Source: Sequoia sempervirens (taxonomy: Eukaryota > Streptophyta > Pinopsida > Cupressales > Cupressaceae). From it: 64,000 bases of DNA. This document shows, piece by piece, positions 33,255-43,654 of this stretch. Each line of letters starts with the position of its first letter. Positions within the stretch are counted from its first letter, which is position 1. Under the pieces are notes generated by a model, which made no database searches, had not been told where the DNA came from, and worked only from the letters and a program-made list of their open reading frames with translations. Made by a program: the position numbers and the translations under genes. Location: positions 219,428,162 to 219,492,161 of the forward strand of contig VDFB02373365.1 in assembly GCA_007258455.2 (NCBI GenBank). The letters run 5' to 3'.

Positions 33255-34533
33255 TATTGCAAGAATTGAAAGAATGAAGGTGTTGTCATTGATGTCAACT
33301 GGTCAATTGGTTATTTTTGTCATTGATTTCATGGTTCCAGGTTATTGGTTGTTCATCTTGAGGATATTGAGAAAATAATATTGAAGAAATGTTGCAGGTG
33401 TTCAGTGGTTGCTCGAGGTTTTGCTCTAGGATTTGCTCCTATATTTCTGTGGTTCAGATATGTTGATCATGGTTGTTGGAAGCTACTATATCCAGATTTT
33501 TTACAACCGATTCATTGTATACAGTGCGAGTTATGTTCACCAATTGTGAACTACGTTTTTTTGTGTTTCTAGTTGAGGTCTAGGAGAAATTTTGTTGGTC
33601 TAGATTTCTCTTTGGTAAAGTCTTATGACTTGCAGTTCTAGAGTTAAGTTGTTATGATTGTATTGAAGATAATTTCGGTATCTAGAAGGATCATGCTTAA
33701 TTTTTCTGTGTTTTACACTAGTTTGGTCGACCTTGTGTTGAACACTATCTTTTAATTTGATGAAGCATGTTGGATCTATTTGGGTCCTCACCAAGCATGT
33801 GTTTGGGTCACCCTCATTCTAATTCCACCCTAGGATGTTTTGGCACTGACCTAATTTGAATTTATTGTTGGATGGCCGACTTTGGATATGTTTCAAAGTT
33901 GAAGATGATATAAATGAAGGATGAGTTAGTAGAGAAATGATGTACAAAGAGAGATAAGAAAAAAGAAATAGAGTAGATATATATGAGATTGATGTGAATC
34001 AGTGAGTGTATGTGATGTGAGTGTAGTAGATCAGTACAAAGCCTAAATGTTGAGTTTTCAGATGTAATGAGTTGAAGGTGTACTCTATCATTCATGCATG
34101 TTTGCAAGTGGTTGAGAAAATTATGGTGGATTTCTCTATTGCATTGAGATTGTCTTCTCTTTGTAACATATCTCTTCTATATTCTTTGTAGTGTTGTGGT
34201 AATGAGCCCTCTGGATTGTTAGCCCTGTTGGACAATGAGTCTTGATTTGGAAAGTGAGTCATTTTTTTGACAGTGAGCCTTGTTTCTTAAGTAGTGAGCC
34301 TTTGTAATAGGTTTTGATATTATCTATAGTGTGAGTTAATCTTCACCATGGTTTTTCCCTTATTTCATTTTCCACATAAATTTTGTGTTGTGTTTGTGTG
34401 ATGGTTTTTAGTTTCATCACTTGCACTTAATGTCTAATCATTTAAGCAGTGTTAAGGATTAGTTTTGATAAATGAATAAAGGTTTAAATTTGTGACAATT
34501 GATTCACCCCCCTCTTAGTTGTCTTGTTCAATA
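33255..34533 (+). repeat. Cop4 3' LTR
   Basis: It matches 27461-28754. The terminal TG has become TA and the terminal CAACA has become CAATA, so both ends carry point mutations. Confidence 0.9.
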
Positions 34534-34690
34534 AAGATCAAGCAACAAAAAGTTGAAGTTTAAGAATATATGGAAGTTGAGAGTCAAGACATCTTTGATC
34601 CAAACAAGGAGGAAGAACAAAAATATTGCATCCATCAGATTGGACATAAAACTCTCTTGGTTGAAAATATCCATTCAAATTATGATAATG
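34534..34690 (+). pseudogene. Right half of the gag-like remnant interrupted by Cop4
   Basis: It continues the Glu-rich frame from 27460 (DIFDPNKEEEQKYCIHQIGH, LLVENIHSNYDN) up to the TIR-D insertion. A short stretch after TIR-D (36370-36424) has no further clear coding. Confidence 0.5.
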
Positions 34691-36364
34691 GGTATGTACA
34701 GGATCATGATGGGCCAAAAAGTGGTGATATGATGGGTATGTGTAGGGTATGTGCCTGAAGACTTTTTTTTTACCCAAAATTGATGAAATAAAAAGGGTTT
34801 TTAAAGGAGATTCTCAACTTTCCACCAATATAAATTGGCATATGAAAAATTCATCGTCAGTAATTCACCGAAGGAAAATTCACTGCCAACAATTCACCAT
34901 GGGAAAATTCACCGCTATGACAAATTCATCATGGGAAAATTCACCGCCATGAAAAATTCACCGCCAAGTAAAATTCACCGCTAGCAATTCACCGAAGCAA
35001 AAAATTAACCACATTAATGTTTTTTAATATATATTTTGAAAACTTTGAAGTTTTTTTTTTGAACAATTTTCACCTGCATTACAATTTATTGACAATTTTA
35101 TATTTTTTATGTTTATTTTGATATTTATATTTTTAACATGATAATATATTAAAAATTGATTTATTTTTGTGTTAGATTTGGTTCATAGTAATTTTCATTT
35201 TCATTTACATTATTTTAATTTTTTTAGCTAACAATACCAATTATTAAATTATATAGTTCTCATATGTATAATTGATTATAGATCAAATTATTCTATTAAG
35301 TTAATGCAAATAAAATTTTATTTTTATTATCATAAAATATATTGAAAATTATTTTTATTTTTATTATCATATATTGAAAATAATATATGATAAAATATAT
35401 TGAAAAATATTTTATTTTTATTATGATAGATCAAATTCTCTTAAGTTAATGCGATTATTTTTTTATTATCATAAATCAAATTATTCTTTTGCAAAAAAAA
35501 ATGAAAGTTTTGGAAATATATATTAAAAAATATTAATGGCGGTTAATTTTCTGCTTTGGTGAATTGATGTCAGTGAATTTTACTTGGTAGTGAATTTGTC
35601 ATGGCCCTGAATTTTCCCACAATGAATTTGTTATGGCAGTGAATTTTCCCATGATGAATTGTTGGAGATGAATTTTCCATCAGTGAATTGCTAGTGATGA
35701 ATTTTCCTAGAGCCATATAAATTACGCTTTACTTTGAATTTAATAAATAATTATTATTTATTTTCTATTTGAATTACGACTAAAGTCCTGATTGATAGGC
35801 TGATTGAAAAACATCTATAGCTTTCAAATGGTATCACATTTTTTGAATCCGAAACATGAGTTCCATTCTATGCTTTGAATACTATACGATTAAAAAAAAT
35901 AAAATTTAATTTTATGAATTTTTGACCAAATTAAGGTGGCCAGACATGCAAATTTTTATATTTTTTAAAAGTTGTAATAAAAAATTCATAATTAATTATT
36001 TACTTGGAAAAAAATTACAAAAAAATATGCATCACATTGGGACATGAGTCCTCTACTTATATCTAAAATATTATAAAAAATATTATCATTTTATTGTGGT
36101 TAGGGTAATTGACATACACCTACTTATTTTTTTCACTAAAATTTAAATTACTCATTGAAATTTCAAATTTTCACCAAATAGATTTTTTTAATATAAATAA
36201 ACCTAGTACTTTAGAAACTACATTCAATTTACTATAGATTCTATTCTTACATATTTTCAAATATATAGATAACTTAATTTTTTTTTACGTCAAGTTGCCT
36301 AACTCTGTTTTTTTTTTTCACCACTTAAGGGCCTGTTTTTTCCATGATCATCCTACACATACCC
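34691..36364 (-). mobile_element. TIR-D: copy of the 790-bp element carrying a nested foldback element
   Basis: Reverse orientation. Ends GGTATGTACAGGATCATGAT and GATCATCCTACACATACCC; flanks TAATG and TAATC (34686-34690 and 36365-36369). Subtracting the nested element and its duplication leaves 787 bases, the family length. Inside the left end the motif GGGTATGTG recurs twice (34734-34751), a possible set of subterminal transposase sites. Confidence 0.9.
34837..35714. mobile_element. Foldback/Mutator-like non-autonomous element with long inverted repeats
   Basis: 878 bases inserted in TIR-D with a perfect 9-bp target duplication ATATAAATT (34828-34836 and 35715-35723). The ends are GGCATATGAAAAATTCATCG and, in reverse, GGCTCTAGGAAAATTCATCA. 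The arms extend about 190 bases and consist of many copies of an AAAATTCACCG-like motif (TTCACCG on the left, the complement on the right). The middle 500 bases are AT-rich with an ATTGAAAAT/TTTTATTATCATAAA repeat. The 9-bp duplication points to the Mutator superfamily; there is no coding capacity. Confidence 0.85.
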
Positions 36365-36424
36365 TAATCATATATTTTAGTCTAAATTTGTTGAACATAA
36401 AAATGGGAAAAACAATTTGTAAGG

Positions 36425-36943
36425 GGTATGTGCAAGATCATCATGGAGAAAGTAAACCCTTAAGTGGCAATAAAATTTAGAAAAAATAGAGTTAGGAAAC
36501 TTGACGTAAAAATTTGAATAAGTTATCTATATTATTTCAAAAATATATAAGAATAGAATCTATAGAAAAATGAATGTAGTTTCTAAACTCCTAGGTTTTT
36601 TTTTTTTTAAATCTGTTTGGTGAAAATTTGAAATTTCAATGCAACAGCGCTTAAATTTTAGGAAAACAATAAGAAATAGGTATCTGACCACTCTAACCAT
36701 AATAAAATGATAATATTTTTTTTATAAGATTTTAGATATAAGTAGAGGACTCATGTCCCAATGTGATGCATATTTTTTTGTAATTTTTTTCCAAGTAAAT
36801 AATTAATTATGAAATTTTTATTACAACTTTTGAAAAATATTAAAATTTGTATGTCTGACCACCTTAACTTGGTCAAAACTTCATGAAATTCATTTTTTTT
36901 TTAATCATATAATATACAAAGCATAGAATATGACACATGTTTC
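36425..36943 (+). mobile_element. TIR-E: truncated copy of the 790-bp element
   Basis: The left end GGTATGTGCAAGATCATCAT and about 519 of 790 bases are present. The copy stops abruptly where Gyp5 LTR sequence begins, at a deletion junction that also removed about 280 bases of that LTR. It lies 60 bases from TIR-D in the opposite orientation. Confidence 0.85.
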
Positions 36944-37455
36944 AGATTCACCTAGAATATAACAAACTAAGAATAAACAAAGGTGCACCTAGAAGAATGA
37001 TGAAGTCATAAAAAGCTCCAAAACACTAAAAACCTATTGTTTTCTACCCAATGGGACTCATACGCTAGTTTGGGTGATTTAGTCCTAGACAAGGGTTTTT
37101 GTGCCAAAACAGGAATCTCACAATGGTTGGTCTGAATTCACTAAAATCTAGAAAATGTGTTGTACTATGACTCATATGCCACAAGTGGCATATCGGTCCC
37201 ACTCTTCCTTTTTAGAGGGTCAAGACTTCAATCTACTCTCCTATCTCTTCTCTTCCTTCCAAGCTTTACTTTTGGGTCTAAAACTCTAAATTAGGACCTG
37301 TAGTGTCTTTCCATGATCTTGCAATGCAAGTGACAAATTGACAATTTTCCTAAATCTTGCAACTTTTTCTTCAAAGGATATTTAAGCTCTAAGACACCTA
37401 GATCTATAATCACACATGTAAAGAGAGAGAAAAACTTGTTGATTGTTAGGAAATA

Positions 37456-37478
37456 GGGGTTTGCCTTGGTCAAACCCC
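37456..37478 (-). other. Conserved GGGGTTT/AAACCCC hairpin in LTR a
   Basis: GGGGTTT, nine spacer bases, AAACCCC. The same arms occur at 45238-45260, 50128-50151 and (shorter) 22567-22590, embedded in otherwise diverged LTRs. Confidence 0.65.
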
Positions 37479-38015
37479 ATTTAGGTAAATAAACCTTGTG
37501 ATGAAACAATGAAATATGAACATGAAACATGAAATATGAAACATGAACAATGATACCTTGAATGATGTCTTGAGGTGTAAATTAGCAATCTAACATGAAG
37601 TGGCCATGTAGAATGTAGATCTTGATCTTGATCTTGAAGTGGATATGAAGTCATTCTTGCAAATGGATATTCAATGCTACATCACAACACTAGCTCAACA
37701 ACATGATTGATGCATTATGATCTTGACACAATGATGGATCTTTAATTGCTCCAACAAATGATGAAGAATCTTTCCCTTGAATTCCTTAAAAATGTTCTTG
37801 TAAACTCTCTTGACGCTCTTGTGAAGTCTTGGAATTATTAACTATTGATAACTTATGTTGATATCATGAAGGCTTAGCGAAATAATGATTTGAGACCTTT
37901 TTTATATAGGCAATCCATCTAGAACTTACCATTTATTAGATCCAAGAAACTAACATTCATGAAATTTAAATTCAAAACCCTAAATTCTCACTCAAAATCC
38001 TAAAAAGGGGCCAAA

Positions 38016-38093
38016 TGGGACTCATATTCCACTTGTGGCATATAGGTCCCATCTAGATGGGACTCATATGCCCAAGGTGGCATATGGGTCCCA
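38016..38093 (-). other. Two adjacent palindromes in LTR a
   Basis: First: GGGACTCATATTCC, ACTTGT, GGCATATAGGTCCC. Second: GGGACTCATATGCC, CAAGGT, GGCATATGGGTCCC. The arms pair over 13 of 14 positions in the second copy. The same layout recurs in the other LTRs with compensated arm changes. Confidence 0.7.
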
Positions 38094-38459
38094 CCAATCC
38101 TTTTCGAGTGGAGTCCAAATGTCAAGGAGTTGTAAAATTAAGTGCATTTGATGTTTATGTTAGGATTATGGTTAAAATAAGCCTTAGGATGCATAATATA
38201 GGGTATTAGGGGCCTATTAATGATGATATAAAGGTCATAAATGCAAGAGGGCCCAAAGCTTAATGTCAAAGTATAAATAAATACACTTTACAACATTAAA
38301 TTAAGAAAAAATTAGGTCTATTTAGCTTAAAAGAGCCCTAAATCTAATGTGAATGTGGAAAACACATTACAACAATAGATCAAGGAAAAATTAGGTCAAT
38401 TTTAATGTTAATCATTCCCAAATTAAGTATAAAAATATAGATGGATACATTTTTCTACA

Positions 38460-38485
38460 CTATATTTAGCCCCCACTTTAGTGAG
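38460..38485 (-). other. Gyp5 polypurine tract
   Basis: On the minus strand AAAGTGGGGGCTAAATATAG ends exactly at the start of LTR a (TGTAGA). Confidence 0.8.
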
Positions 38486-39790
38486 AGGAGGAACTTGCTG
38501 CAAACTCACACTAAAGTAGACAGTCAAGAGGGGTCTCCATGTACTGACGTGGATGGTCTAGGATGAAAAAGATCAAGGTGGTGCTCAAGCCCCCAAGATC
38601 CAAGATCCTATGTCAAACCAACATAAGCACAAAGGGACACACACAAGGTGTATGATATGCAAGAAAACAAGATACACAAACATACAGTGTTAAAAGACAT
38701 AAAGATGAAAGAAAAAGAAAGAAAAGAAAAAGTGGATCAAGCTTCGACTGTTTTTCCTGAACATTGTGGATTAGATCTAAGCCATTTGCATGCTCACTTT
38801 GAGGCAATGGAACTTTAGGCTGTCCGTTGGGTGAGTATCCAAAAAGGGTGGCTTACAAGTGAAACACCATGTCCACTATGAAAACTAAATGCATGCTCAA
38901 AAGGGCTAGTGGAACCTCAGACCATGCACTAGGTGAGCCCCTAGAGAGGTGAGACACATACGCATGTAGCCAATATGCACTCACACAAACAAACAAGTCA
39001 CTATGGGAAATTAATGCCTAACTTCAGCTCCCATATGTACAACCATACCAAAGCTATACCTCTTGATAAATTTGATAAGGCGCAACACAAAAATGAACTT
39101 CGAGCTCCATGAGGCAAGCAAAGCTTTGTATGCTTGAAACTCATGAACTAACAAGATGATTCCATAGGCATGCAAAGTGTGTTATGCAAGGTGGCCATAT
39201 AACAGATATTGTAAATGCAAAATAGTGTGAGTACGTTCAAAAGGATTTTTCTTGGTTCATGTAAGGTCTCTTCTTAGGGAACATCATGCCTAATGTCTCT
39301 AAGAGAGGACAAGTCAAATATATATCATGTTCTTAGAGGAAATCAAACCCAATGATGCCACAAAGAAAAGGATGCATCACAAGAATAAAGAAAATCGCAC
39401 AGTGAAACATGAGTGTCGATGTATGCCCCCACTTTATAGTGGTTTCTAACACCATTGTTGTGAGAAATTTCTTTAAAGTAGAATAAGATATGAGAGGTTA
39501 GTCAAAAAAAACTATTCCAAGTCATATGTTTCTGAATGAAACTGCATCATGGATAGGGGGTTTCCCCTAGAGCTCATTATGGCACATGCGATCCAACCTA
39601 AGGCATTTCATCCACATCCCAATATTGTTGTTATACATACATGAAAGGTGGTCAACTATCCAAAGGAGACAGGGACAAGTGACATACAAAGACAAGGCTG
39701 CCCTCACTTAGTGCAAGACAAGGATGAGCCGAGGTGATCAATAAGAAACATGCTAGAGTGAAAATCAATATTAATTAGAGGAATTAGGTG
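38486..39790 (-). other. Gyp5 3' noncoding region
   Basis: No frame longer than about 64 codons and no reverse transcriptase or integrase motif on either strand. This is where pol would be in an autonomous relative. Confidence 0.6.
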
Positions 39791-40560
39791 CCTCAACATA
39801 AGGAAGGGCACCACACTCCTTAATATGTTGGATTTTATTACTCAAAGCCTTACATTCATTGGTAGAATGACCATGAACTCTATGATATGCACAAAATGAA
39901 CTCTTTTAGTAAAATTTCTTTTGTGTTCTTGGTGGGAAAGATATCAAATGATCTTGGACGAGTCTTGACAAGATACTCTAATGATCTTTATTTTGCAACA
40001 AAGATATCTCTTTCATAGTACAAGATGTAATAATTACACAAGACTCTTTCTATTGTGAGATTTTGTATTTTCCTTTATAGGAGGGTGCAAAATCTATCAA
40101 ATTAAAATCATTAGTTTTAGTGAAATGGAATTGATATTAAGCGAATGTTTCTTTGTTTCTTTTTTTTCTTTTGAAGGGCCATACTCAAGACCGCTAGTGT
40201 CTATCAGTTTAGGATGCACTAATGTTAAAGTTGGCTTAGAAGAATATTTTTTAAGAGTGCCGATATTGAGTGAAGGATTTCTTGTTTCTTTCGAAGGACA
40301 CTAATCAAGACAACTAGTCTTTTCTTGCATGTTAGGCTCTATAGGGACATGGATACCTTGTTCTCTAGCACCACATCCTTTTCCACTATATCCAAGTAGT
40401 TTCATAAGTTCATAACCTCTTCCATAAATCTTTTTCATTTATTTTGGATTCAGTGGTTGTTGATAGTCTATCTCATCAAAGTTTTTCATATAATTTTCTT
40501 CTTCTTCTAAAGTGGTTGAGGTGGATGCTTTCGAACGGTCTTTCAAATTTTGTGTTGATA
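39791..40560 (-). pseudogene. Gyp5 G-patch and CxxH-type zinc finger remnant
   Basis: On the minus strand a frame reads GYELMKLLGYSGKGCGAREQ then GIHVPIEPNMQ (plus coordinates 40337-40418), a G-patch with the usual GLG changed to GCG. About 450 bases further on, SSFCAYHRVHGHSTNECKAL (39848-39905) matches the zinc-finger block of plant Gypsy gag proteins (CxxH, then GH, then C). Stops lie between them. The finger after the G-patch and protease is unexpected, as it normally sits in gag before the protease. Confidence 0.65.
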
Positions 40561-40579
40561 TTACCACTTTTTCTTTTCC

Positions 40580-41140
40580 CTAATCTGAATCTTTTGTTAT
40601 GATCTTGTATTCTCCCATGAATGATGTGAAATATAAGGAAACCCAATCATCTTCTAATAGCTTCATGACTTCTTCAATATTCTTTTCTTTGTATTTCTCT
40701 TGCATGGGTTCTACTTGTGTAGTTGGTGCCAATGTTTTCAAAGGATTTTCCTTATTTTTCTCAATGTTTAAAAAAATATTTGGTTCAAGGTCAACTTTGA
40801 GTGTGTACACTTTTTTTTTGTAGACATACTTTATTACATGATGAAGAGTAGAAGGCGCCCCATTCATTGCATGAATCCATGCTCTTCCTAAAAGAATATT
40901 ATATGAAATATCATGAGGCATAACATGGATCAGTGTTTATATTGTGGCCTTTCTAGCTATAATAGGTAAAGTGATCACACTAAGCGGTTGTTTTCCTACA
41001 TTGTCAAATCCCTTAATAGATAAAGATTCACGTTGAATTTTCTATTTATCCATGCCAAGTCTATCCAAAAGGGTCATGCTACACACATTAATGACAGAGT
41101 CATTGTCAATGAGGGTTCTTTTTATTCCCAACCTCTTATA
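40580..41140 (-). pseudogene. Gyp5 retropepsin-like aspartic protease
   Basis: Minus-strand reading: RTLIDNDSVINVCSMTLLDR (active-site region; the usual D-S/T/N-G is DNDS, so the glycine is replaced), SIKGFDNVGKQPLSVITLPI, then ISYNILLGRAWIHAMNGAPS and TLHHVIKYVYKKK, the flap and C-terminal blocks of plant Gypsy proteases. An acidic tail (KEKNIEEVMKLLEDDWVSLY) follows. Stops at about 41043 and 40940 split it. The last 113 residues are open (40580-40921). Confidence 0.85.
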
Positions 41141-41194
41141 GATAGATAGTATCATGAAAGCATCATTTTTTTTTGTACTTCCAAAGGAGGGAGC

Positions 41195-41401
41195 TCACTT
41201 TGGTGGAAAACAAATGCCAATATTCATTTCTTGAATCATGACTACTATTTCACTTAGTTGCACATTAGGAGGGGTAGGAAATTGTTGTAAAGAACTTTGA
41301 ATCATGTTGTGATAATGAGGGGAGGCTCGAACAAGGTCCCATAAGGATATCTTAGCAGGAGTATTCTTAAGTTGTTCAACAAGATCATACCCTTTCCACA
41401 T
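41195..41401 (-). pseudogene. Gyp5 gag C-terminal block
   Basis: YDLVEQLKNTPAKISLWDLV then RASPHYHNMIQSSLQQF. This block immediately precedes the protease in many plant Gypsy gag-pol proteins, and here too the protease follows directly. 68 residues, open. Confidence 0.75.
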
Positions 41402-41660
41402 TATGAAGGAAAATGAGGAGGACCTAGTAAGATAGGTTGAGGTAACCAGAGGGATGTTGCAGGTTTTTTTCTTGGTTGTGGATTGTTTCTAGTGTTATAT
41501 GTATGAGCAACAATATTATAACTCAACTATTGAAAAACCTTATTCTTAGGTGGGTAAAGGATAAGTTCAGGTTTGTTTTGAGTTTTTGGTCATTGTGAGG
41601 GTGGGTAAAGAATTAGAGGATTCTTAGCATGTCCCACAGGGTATCTAGGAGGTCCAATAG

Positions 41661-42915
41661 TTAAGGGGGATCTAATAGACACTTGTGCATTAAAAACACC
41701 TCAGCAGATTTGGTTTGATGTCTTTCTAATGAAGGGAAATCTAGTGTCATCTTTTCACCATCATCTAAGGAAGCTGAAATGTTGTCATTTTCTTGCACCA
41801 TGATGCCTTCCCTAATAGGAGAGTTTTTAGGAGAGCTACAAACTAGATGTTCATGACATTTAGAGATTGGTTCTCCTAAAACGACTTCATGACAAGTAAG
41901 GGAGTTATCAATGGTTGGATTTTCTTGTTCAATAAGGTTTTCCCTAGGGGAAGAGAGGCAACTAAGATTGTCATGACTTTCATCAATTATATTTTTCAAC
42001 ATCAAAGTATCTTCTTCACAACTAAGAGTGATACTAGGAGAATAACAAATATGATTGTCATGATTTTCCATAATTTCATGCCTTTGTCCCATAATATCTT
42101 TCAAATAGTATAGGTAGGGGAAGAAACATAAAGAGGATTGTCATAGATCTTAAAGATTCAATTATCTAACACCAACATATCCTCATTATTTACAATATTA
42201 TCATAAGAGGGGAAGATATTGGGAGATGAATGTAGACTAGTTGAAGTGTTATGTAGGTAGGTTTAAATGGTATCTTGTTGTGTTGTGTGATTTTCATGAC
42301 TACCTATTGTTTTTTCCTCTTGTTTAGTAATTTCTTGCCTAATAGCAGAGGTAAGAGGAGAGAAAAAGATAGGGTTCTCAAAAATCTCATCAATTGGTTC
42401 TTCTAACCCCGAAATATCTTCTTCACAACTAGGAGAGATATTAGGAGAAGAATGAATATGATTGTTATGGTTACCCAAGCTTGTATTATCTTTCTCTAGA
42501 ATGTTCTCAAAAGAAAAAGGTGAATGGAAATTAGTTAGGGTGAAAGGTTTCTATGATATCATTCTCTTGTGCCAAAATATCTTCCCAAGGGGGGAGGAAG
42601 AGAAGGACAAACATGACTCTCATGATTCTCAATGATTATATCTTCTATCAAAAAGATACCTTCATCACTAATAGGAGAGATATCAGGAGAAGAACAATTA
42701 TGATCATCATAGTTATATATGCTTGTATCCTCTTCTATTACATCTTTTTGACAAATAGGAGAGATAGCAAGGGGTATAGTTTTAAGGAAAGCATCAACAT
42801 TTTCACTTTCTTGCACTAAGAGACTCTCATAACTAGGAAATGTATTGAATGAATGACTTTCATTCTTATTGACTAACTTTTTCTTTGCAAACTTGGAAAA
42901 GATAGATACTAACAA
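41661..42915 (-). pseudogene. Gyp5 acidic tandem-repeat protein
   Basis: Three open pieces (118, 71 and 147 residues), separated by stops, carry a repeated unit of about 50 residues: ENHESHVCPS, GNHNNHIHSSPNISPSCEED, ENHDNHICYSPSITLSCEED, KCHEHLVCSSPKNSPIREG, each followed by an acidic I/E/D-rich half. At least four to five units are visible. It lies between the leader and the gag C-terminal block, where gag would begin. I do not recognise the repeat; it may be an expanded N-terminal gag region. Confidence 0.55.
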
Positions 42916-42929
42916 TTGTAAAAAATAAT

Positions 42930-43654
42930 CTATATAAACTCAAAATGGAAAGAGACTTAAAATGCAACACAATGACCTAGAATGAAATGTGGAAATGCAG
43001 TTTTTAGATTCTAAACAAGGTAATTTGTTGATTACAATATGCAACAATCTAAAAATAAAGTCTTCTAAATGTTATTTTTAAATTAATTAATGCATGAAAT
43101 CAATTGATTTAAGCTAGATCTAATGAAATGCATGTAACAAAAACTAAGCAAATTGAAACAACTATCTAATGACAGCAAACATAAGTACAAAAATGATGTT
43201 TTAATGTTGTAAAAAGCAATTTTAGGGCTGATCTAGGACTAATTTGTCCAGAGGGATATATGAGTCCTAGGTAGGGTTCTTTAGGGGTTCAAATAGTGAA
43301 TAGAAGTCACCACAAAATACCTAGAAACCAGGCGAAAAAACCTATACTAGGACTAAATCACCCAGAGGGGCATACGAGTCCTAGATTAGGGTTTTTGTGA
43401 TGATTTTAACAAATTTTGAGTTGTTTCTAAGGTTTCTAACTTGAATGATGTCTAGACTATTTTCAATTGTAGAATTTTAGTGAAATTGAATGATCTATGA
43501 TGCAAAAATTAAACCTATATGCACTTTCACTAATGCAAGATTAAAAAACCCTAGATGAAAATTAATTAATGCAAAGCCTAATGTAAAGTTAATGCAAGCT
43601 AGATGTAGGACTATGATGCACTCCAAATTAGAAAAGAATGTGTTCTAAAGGCTA
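42930..43654 (-). other. Gyp5 leader with two palindromes
   Basis: Noncoding DNA between the primer site and the first ORF. It contains CTAGGACT...AGTCCTAG palindromes at 43233-43270 and 43347-43384, whose inner arms resemble the LTR palindromes. Confidence 0.6.

Larger units (their letters stand above)
27461..34533 (+). mobile_element. Cop4: full-length but inactivated Ty1/Copia retrotransposon
   Basis: LTRs of about 1.29 kb (TGTTGC at left, CAACA at right; the 3' copy has TATTGC and CAATA) enclose gag, protease, integrase, reverse transcriptase and RNase H in Copia order. The flanks GAGAT and AAGAT (27456-27460 and 34534-34538) agree at 4 of 5 bases, and an interrupted reading frame also marks the site. 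Many single stops, several of the CAA-to-TAA or CGA-to-TGA kind, break every domain. No secondary insertions. Confidence 0.93.
36944..38459 (-). repeat. Gyp5 3' LTR (copy a), truncated
   Basis: It matches 44750-46216 along its length. It lacks the end equivalent to 44478-44750 because of the deletion junction with TIR-E. On the minus strand it begins TGTAGAAAAATG. It contains four palindromic motifs (37053, 37169, 38016, 38058). Confidence 0.88.

Noticed and set aside
34837..35030. Evenly spaced TTCACCG repeats that look CRISPR-like
   Set aside because: Unit lengths are irregular, no unique spacers, and the array is one arm of a foldback element with a 9-bp duplication.
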